Below are positions 59,349-64,000 of a stretch of DNA of 64,000 nucleotides, in pieces. A program made the position numbers and the translations under genes. Location of the stretch: assembly GCA_963617485.1 (NCBI GenBank), contig CAVEPA010000003.1, forward strand, positions 62,001 to 126,000, written 5' to 3'. Origin of the DNA: UBA1757 sp963617485. Its GTDB lineage: Bacteria > Bacteroidota > Bacteroidia > Bacteroidales > UBA1402. Numbering within the stretch: position 1 is the stretch's first letter; every line of letters starts with the position of its first letter. Under the pieces are notes generated by a model. That model was given only the letters and a program-made list of their open reading frames with translations. It ran no database searches and had not been told where the DNA came from.

Positions 59349-61538
59349 ATGAAAAAAGTTACTCTTCTGCTTTGTTCCCTGATGCTGGCATTTGCCGCAT
59401 CGGCAACAATCATTCCAGTGGACAGCGTACAGCATTATGCTGCCAGGTACGGTGCTGCCGCCAACGGTGATACCCTGCTGCTTTACAGCGGTACCTACCA
59501 GAACCAGAATTTTCCCGTGGCCAAGTCTATCGTTGTTATGGCTCCCGATACCTGCGAGGTATACATGACGGGCGAAATCCGCTCTGACGGTGGTGACTTT
59601 GCCAATGCCGGCATTACCTTTATCAATGTAACCATCGGTGACGGTGCTTCTTATCTGTTTAACTTCAGCGGTTCGGGCACCATCAAGGAAATCGCCCTCA
59701 AGAACTGCGTGCTGCAGAATGTCAGCCGTTGTACCTTCTATATTGGTGCAGGTGTTACTGTTGAGCAGGTTACACTCGATGGCTGTACGCTTACCAACCT
59801 GAACACCGGCAACTGGAACTTCTCTTGGTCGCAGGCCATTTTCAACGCCATGACCTTTAACGAATGTACCATCTACAACAACAATGGTATGGAATCGTTC
59901 CTGAACAACCGTACTGCCAGCGAAGGCAGCCTCAAGTTCACCTTTACCAAGAACACCATGTTCACGGGTTGCCGCGACGCTAACCGTTACATCCTGCAAG
60001 CTTCCAAGAACTACACGGGCGAAGAAAGCGAAATCTACTTCACCGATAATATCATTGTGGCTCCCGATGGCACTTCTGCCGGTAAGTTGTTTGATATCAG
60101 CGCCGGTTATTGGACGGGTGAAATCAAGAACAACCTTATTCACGGATGGGTGCTTCCTGAGCTGGGTGCTGATTACGGTGAACTCACCGTCGAAAACAAC
60201 TACGCGTTGACCGACCTTGCCATTAGCTCTACCTCAGCCATTTTTGCCGATGCCGCCCAAGGCGACTTCACCTTGTATAAAGGTGTGAGCCCCCTCGATG
60301 GCAAGGCTTCTGACGGTGGTATGCTGGGTGCTTCCAAGTGGGCCGTTTCTGCCGACAACCTCAAAACCCTTATCACCGGTTTGGCCGCAGGCGTTGATTC
60401 TATCGCCGGTACCATCTCCGGTCCTAGCGGAAAGATTGCCGCTGGCAAGAACGTTACCCTGAAGGCCGTCAAGGGCTTCGGTTATAAGTTTGTCAAGTGG
60501 GTTGACGCTGCCGGCGCTACCCTGAGCGAAGATGCCACCTATACCTTCACGATGGATGCCGATGCTACTGTTTTGGCCGTATTCGCTCCCATCAATGTCT
60601 ACAAACTCAATGTTACCTGCACGGGCGGCGGTTCTTACAGCGTATCGCAAGCCGGTAAGGGTGGTGCCTATGTTGAATACGAAGAAGGTACCGAACTGAT
60701 GATTACCACCGTTGTCAACAAGGTGACCGAATTCGTGATGGCTACCGATGCCGATGGCAACACGTACTTTACCACCGAGTTCGCTATCGTGATGAACAAG
60801 GATATCACCTTGAGCCTCGAATTTGCCCAGAAGGATTACATCTGCGGTTGGGACAACTTCCTCGACGGTGCCAACAATAGTCGTCCTGCCGATTACCTGA
60901 GCTACGGTTATCAGCTGGCTGCCGACTCTTCCAACCTGCCTTTGCTGGAAATGTACTACACCTACATCCCCGGTGCTCCTCACGGTGGCTGGTGGAACCG
61001 CGATGGCGAAGGCCTTATCTGGATACGTTGCAATGTCACCGGTGACCAAAATACCTACGACAACGACTCTGCCCAGTTCTTCAAGGATCAGGGTTACTAC
61101 CTGCAGACCGCTTTCAGCACCAAGAACTACAAGACCGATGTTACCATGCTGATTTCGCTGAAGGGTTCTTACCGCTTCTATCACGAACAGTATATCCAGT
61201 ACTCTTACAACAATATGAGCTGGGAAGACGTTGATACCCTTACCGTTGGCGGTGGCTGGCAAGATTACACCATCACCATCCCCAATTCTGCCGATCAGGA
61301 TCTGTTGTATGTACGTGTATATCCTAACGTTAATGGCCCGTACAACACCAACAACTTCTTCGATACCTATGGTCTGTATTTCGACAATATCTTCTTCATG
61401 GCCGAATACGCCACTGCTTTGGAAGCTCCCAAGGCTGAACAGGAAACCGTTATCTACGACATTATGGGCCGTCGCCTGATGAACGCTGAGCGTCCTGGTC
61501 TGTATATCATCAACGGCAAGAAGGCATTGGTAAAATAA
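59349..61538 (+). CDS. Secreted beta-helix protein with InlB-like repeat (DUF4957/DUF5123-like)
   Basis: A 729-residue exported protein; the ATG at 59349 starts a good signal peptide (MKKVTLLLCSLMLAFAASA), whereas the longer frame to 59211 crosses the palindrome. Residues about 22-310 form a pectin-lyase-like right-handed helix (repeated strands such as IALKNCVLQNVSRCTFYIG) resembling DUF4957/DUF5123. An InlB-type bacterial repeat follows at about 365-420 (GYKFVKWVDAAGATLSEDAT), a second related one to about 500, and a beta-sandwich module at about 500-695. The tail reads YDIMGRRLM then GLYIINGKKALVK. No catalytic set is recognised, so pectin binding or lyase activity is unproven. Confidence 0.78.
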   Translation: MKKVTLLLCSLMLAFAASATIIPVDSVQHYAARYGAAANGDTLLLYSGTYQNQNFPVAKSIVVMAPDTCEVYMTGEIRSDGGDFANAGITFINVTIGDGASYLFNFSGSGTIKEIALKNCVLQNVSRCTFYIGAGVTVEQVTLDGCTLTNLNTGNWNFSWSQAIFNAMTFNECTIYNNNGMESFLNNRTASEGSLKFTFTKNTMFTGCRDANRYILQASKNYTGEESEIYFTDNIIVAPDGTSAGKLFDISAGYWTGEIKNNLIHGWVLPELGADYGELTVENNYALTDLAISSTSAIFADAAQGDFTLYKGVSPLDGKASDGGMLGASKWAVSADNLKTLITGLAAGVDSIAGTISGPSGKIAAGKNVTLKAVKGFGYKFVKWVDAAGATLSEDATYTFTMDADATVLAVFAPINVYKLNVTCTGGGSYSVSQAGKGGAYVEYEEGTELMITTVVNKVTEFVMATDADGNTYFTTEFAIVMNKDITLSLEFAQKDYICGWDNFLDGANNSRPADYLSYGYQLAADSSNLPLLEMYYTYIPGAPHGGWWNRDGEGLIWIRCNVTGDQNTYDNDSAQFFKDQGYYLQTAFSTKNYKTDVTMLISLKGSYRFYHEQYIQYSYNNMSWEDVDTLTVGGGWQDYTITIPNSADQDLLYVRVYPNVNGPYNTNNFFDTYGLYFDNIFFMAEYATALEAPKAEQETVIYDIMGRRLMNAERPGLYIINGKKALVK

Positions 61539-61560
61539 GTACTGACTTATAATACCCGAT

Positions 61561-61596
61561 AAAAGAGGGGGATGGAGAAATCTGTCCTCCTTTTTC
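61561..61596 (+). terminator. Terminator after the beta-helix gene
   Basis: GAGGGGGA (61565-61572) pairs with TCCTCC (61585-61590) with a G-T pair, followed by TTTTTCG. Imperfect but correctly placed, 23 bp after the stop. Confidence 0.5.
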
Positions 61597-61631
61597 GTTA
61601 AATAGTCCACTCGCTGTTTGGCCCGCCAAGG

Positions 61632-61639
61632 TATTTTTG
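61632..61639 (+). promoter_or_regulatory. Putative -7 box for the tandem pectin methylesterases
   Basis: TATTTTTG fits TAnnTTTG, 31 bp before the ATG at 61671. Together with the preceding hairpin it suggests that the methylesterase pair has its own promoter. Confidence 0.5.
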
Positions 61640-61670
61640 TATCGTGATAATTCAGAAAAACGATAATAGA

Positions 61671-63455
61671 ATGAGAAAATTCAACTTGATGATGCTGATG
61701 ATGCTGGCAAGTCTGACGCTTGCTGCCGCATCGATGAAACCTAAAGTGCCCACCGACGGACAGAAGAACGTGTCGGTGAATGCCCAGATCGTGGTGCAAG
61801 GACCTTCGTCCATTGTTCTTGCCAAGGACAGTTGCCTGCTGAACGGCGAGCATATTTCCGTAGCTTCCGTGGCTGCCTCTATGGCTATTTTCCGCCCCGG
61901 CTTGATGGACTTCGCCGCTGAATATACGCTGGAAGTACCCGATGGCGCGTTTACGCTCAAAGACGGCACACCACTTGACGGCTGTACGGTGCATTTTACC
62001 ACCGCTTCGCCCCAGGCCAAGGTTTTCGATGCTATCGTTGCTGCCGACGGCAGTGGCGACTATACCAGCATCCGTGCCGCAGTGAAGGCTGCTCCCACCA
62101 ATAGGGTAGAGCCCTGGATTATCTTTGTCAAGAACGGTGTCTACGAAGAACTGGTGCGCACTGCTTCCAACCAGACCTATATCTCGCTGGTGGGCGAAGA
62201 CCCCGAAAAGACCATTCTCAAGTTCAGTATAACCTCCAATGGCGGTCACGAAAGAGACCAAGCCAACTTTACCGAAGCCGAGGGTCGGGGTCCCGTGCTG
62301 GTGGCCAGCGCCCCCAACTTTTATCTGCATAATATCAGTGTCATCAACGCTTGGGGTTACGAGAAGCAGAATGGCCCGCAGGCGCTGGCCTTGGGTTCCT
62401 ACACCGACCGTTTCACCATGTTCAATACGCGCCTGATTAGCTATCAGGATACCTGGCAGACCGGTAGCGACGAACACCGCCATTATGCCCGCCGTTGCTA
62501 TGTAGAGGGTGCTGTAGACTTCATCTATTGCTCGGGCGATGTGGTGCTCGACAGCTGTACGCTGGGCCTTAGCCGCAATGGTTCGGTTATTGTCGCTCCT
62601 TCGCACGGTGCCGGTGTCAAGTATGGCTATGTGTTCCGCGATACCAAGATAGTTTCGAGCAAGCCCGGTACGGCACGCACCAACAACTCTTACGGCCGTC
62701 CTTGGCACAATTTCCCCAGAACTTCTTTTATCAATACGACTTGGTCGAAGGATATCACCTTTAGTGCGGCCGGCTGGACCGACCACATGGGAGGCCTTCC
62801 AGTTGTGTTTGCCGAATACAATACCCGCAACTATCTGGGTCAGCCGGTAGATTTGTCCAAGCGCAATACCTATTATTATAAAGGTGACAAATCGAATCCC
62901 GAAGGAACTTGCACAGCGCAGGCTATTCTCACCAAAGAAGAAGCCGATGCCCTTACGGTAAAAACCGTCCTGAGTGGCAGCGATGCCTGGACACCCGACC
63001 GTATGACTGTCGAACTGCCCGCTCCCGAGCTGACCTACCATGGCGCTACGCTTTCCTGGAGCAAGATTGATGCCGCCATCTGCTATCTGGTGATGAGAGA
63101 TGGTGAGTTCTACAAAGTTACCACCGACACCTCTATGGATGTGGAGGGCGATGTGAATGCTTACACGGTACGCGCCGTCAACTATTACGGCACCATGGGC
63201 CAGATTTCCAAGGCCCCTTTTGTAAGCGGCATTCAGGCCGAAAAGGTCGCTGACCTGGATGCCTTGTTCGATGGCCAGGCTTTGCGTCTTGGCCGCTTTG
63301 AGGGTGTGGCGACGGTTGAAATGTTGAGTCTTGACGGTCGTCTTCTGTCCAAACAACAGGTTTCGAGCGAAGCTGTGATGCCCGTGGCCGCCCAAGTGGC
63401 TATGGCCCGTATTACCGCCCCGCAGGGAACGCTGGTGCTTAAATGTCTTCGCTAA
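61671..63455 (+). CDS. Secreted pectin methylesterase (CE8)
   Basis: A 594-residue exported enzyme (MRKFNLMMLMMLASLTLAAAS). An N-terminal Ig-like domain (about 22-110) precedes the CE8 beta-helix (about 115-420): VAADGSGDYTSIRAAVKAAP, VKNGVYEE, Gln and Asp in ISYQDTWQ, catalytic Asp in VEGAVDFIYCSGD, and the GRPW arginine. A fibronectin-like segment follows (ELTYHGATLSWSKIDAAICYLV) and a tail with LSLDGRLLSKQ. It removes methyl groups from homogalacturonan so the pectate lyase can act. A paralogue begins 10 bp after the stop. Confidence 0.93.
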   Translation: MRKFNLMMLMMLASLTLAAASMKPKVPTDGQKNVSVNAQIVVQGPSSIVLAKDSCLLNGEHISVASVAASMAIFRPGLMDFAAEYTLEVPDGAFTLKDGTPLDGCTVHFTTASPQAKVFDAIVAADGSGDYTSIRAAVKAAPTNRVEPWIIFVKNGVYEELVRTASNQTYISLVGEDPEKTILKFSITSNGGHERDQANFTEAEGRGPVLVASAPNFYLHNISVINAWGYEKQNGPQALALGSYTDRFTMFNTRLISYQDTWQTGSDEHRHYARRCYVEGAVDFIYCSGDVVLDSCTLGLSRNGSVIVAPSHGAGVKYGYVFRDTKIVSSKPGTARTNNSYGRPWHNFPRTSFINTTWSKDITFSAAGWTDHMGGLPVVFAEYNTRNYLGQPVDLSKRNTYYYKGDKSNPEGTCTAQAILTKEEADALTVKTVLSGSDAWTPDRMTVELPAPELTYHGATLSWSKIDAAICYLVMRDGEFYKVTTDTSMDVEGDVNAYTVRAVNYYGTMGQISKAPFVSGIQAEKVADLDALFDGQALRLGRFEGVATVEMLSLDGRLLSKQQVSSEAVMPVAAQVAMARITAPQGTLVLKCLR

Positions 63456-63465
63456 ACTTGATGAT

Positions 63466-64000
63466 ATGAAGAAATGGATTTCGGGCTTGTGCCTAAGCCT
63501 TCTTTTTCCCGTTGCTCTGATGGCCGCGCCTACGCTCACCAAGGCCGTGCCTGTAGACGGCAGCACCATCGGCATTACCGGCAGCATCGTTTTGATGTTC
63601 AATTCGAATATCCAGTTGGGCGACCAAGCCTGTACACTCAACGGTGAAACTGTCACGCCAACCGCAGTGGCCAAGGTGCTCAAGATAGAATATGCCGGTC
63701 TGAGCTACAGCACCGAATATACGCTGGAGGTGCCCAAAGGTGCCGTATTGGATAAATCGTCGGGCGAAGCCTTTGCCGGCATTACCCTGAAATACACCAC
63801 TCAGGCGCGTCCCGAGGTTGAACCCAAACTCTTCGATTTTGTGGTAGACCCCAATGCCGACAAAACATCCGCTACGCTGGGCAAGACCATACAGTCGGCC
63901 TTCGATGCCATTCCCGACAAGGGCTCCAAACGCTTTTACGTCTTTATCAAGAACGGCATCTACGATGAAAGACTCACGCTCTCGTCCAACAAGCAGAATG
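63466..64000 (+). CDS. Second tandem pectin methylesterase, 3' part missing
   Basis: The first 178 codons of a protein cut by the window end. It has a signal peptide (MKKWISGLCLSLLFPVALMAA), an Ig-like domain (about 22-115, LTKAVPVDGSTIGITG, STEYTLEVPKGAV) and the start of a CE8 helix (VFIKNGIYDERLTLSSNKQN). All three segments align with the preceding gene (for example EYTLEVP and KNGVYEE), so the pair arose by tandem duplication and then diverged. The catalytic residues lie beyond the window, so activity cannot be judged. Confidence 0.85.
   Translation, partial: MKKWISGLCLSLLFPVALMAAPTLTKAVPVDGSTIGITGSIVLMFNSNIQLGDQACTLNGETVTPTAVAKVLKIEYAGLSYSTEYTLEVPKGAVLDKSSGEAFAGITLKYTTQARPEVEPKLFDFVVDPNADKTSATLGKTIQSAFDAIPDKGSKRFYVFIKNGIYDERLTLSSNKQN

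Noticed and set aside
60234..63683. A 1149-codon open frame on the minus strand opposite the methylesterase genes
   Set aside because: It lies fully antisense to two genes with clear signal peptides and catalytic motifs, its protein has no recognisable domain, and long antisense frames are common in GC-rich third-position DNA.
1..64000. tRNA or rRNA genes, CRISPR arrays, insertion sequences, integrases or phage genes
   Set aside because: I looked in all gaps longer than about 100 bp and at the gene content and found no cloverleaf, regular spaced repeats, transposase or phage-like protein. The search was by eye, so a short RNA gene could still be missed.

Overview
The window is chromosomal DNA from a member of the Bacteroidota, most likely a gut-type Bacteroidales (Prevotellaceae-like, but the genus cannot be fixed from the sequence alone). 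The evidence is two SusC/SusD pairs, Bacteroidales-type housekeeping neighbourhoods (DUF4827-like lipoprotein next to glmM, RprX/RprY-like two-component pair, PG0541-like protein beside an RND pump), recurrent TAnnTTTG promoter boxes, and lack of obvious Shine-Dalgarno sequences. Coding density is high. I see no tRNA, rRNA, insertion sequence, integrase, prophage or CRISPR array.

Layout. 1-4862 (minus): a compact purA-hisS-lysS-gpsA operon, with gpsA cut by the window edge. 5027-10878 (minus): a tripartite RND efflux operon (TolC-like, membrane fusion lipoprotein, AcrB-like pump) ending in a small PG0541-like protein and a clear terminator. 10985-11434 (minus): a YqaA/DedA-type membrane protein. 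11561-14794 (plus): a 1077-residue secreted multidomain pectin methylesterase. 14998-23416 (plus): a five-gene unit with pyruvate dehydrogenase-type E2, E3 and a fused E1 alpha-beta, then a PHP-domain protein whose stop overlaps the start of a class II aldolase/short-chain dehydrogenase fusion. 23652-30013 (plus): ECF sigma factor, a 54-residue protein, rpe, a ComEC-type channel protein, an NrnA-type DHH phosphoesterase, a DUF4827-like lipoprotein and glmM. 30112-34925 (minus): rpmA, rplU, trxB, a LolA-like protein and ftsK. 35013-41579: a small DEDD exonuclease (plus), hemW (minus), an EF-G paralogue with degenerate GTPase motifs, and the rprX/rprY-like pair (all plus).

41690-64000 is a polysaccharide utilisation locus for pectin. 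A minus-strand operon of eight tightly packed genes (59089 down to 41690) encodes a PL1-like pectate lyase, a FAS1 lipoprotein, SusC, SusD, two more FAS1 lipoproteins, a second SusC and a second SusD, and ends at a strong bidirectional hairpin. Divergently on the plus strand lie a secreted beta-helix protein and two tandem pectin methylesterases, the last cut by the window end. The two arms share a 259-bp intergenic region holding a perfect 13-bp inverted repeat (59191-59203 and 59226-59238), a good candidate for the locus operator. The inferred scheme is that methylesterases demethylate homogalacturonan, the lyase cleaves it, and FAS1/SusD lipoproteins capture fragments for TonB-dependent import through SusC. 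No regulator or periplasmic exo-enzyme for the locus is inside the window.

The points most worth a second look are the FAS1-rich double SusCD operon and its palindromic intergenic site, the coupling of a PHP protein and aldolase/dehydrogenase fusion to a complete 2-oxoacid dehydrogenase, the EF-G paralogue lacking the catalytic histidine, and the nested inverted repeats at 39198-39246.
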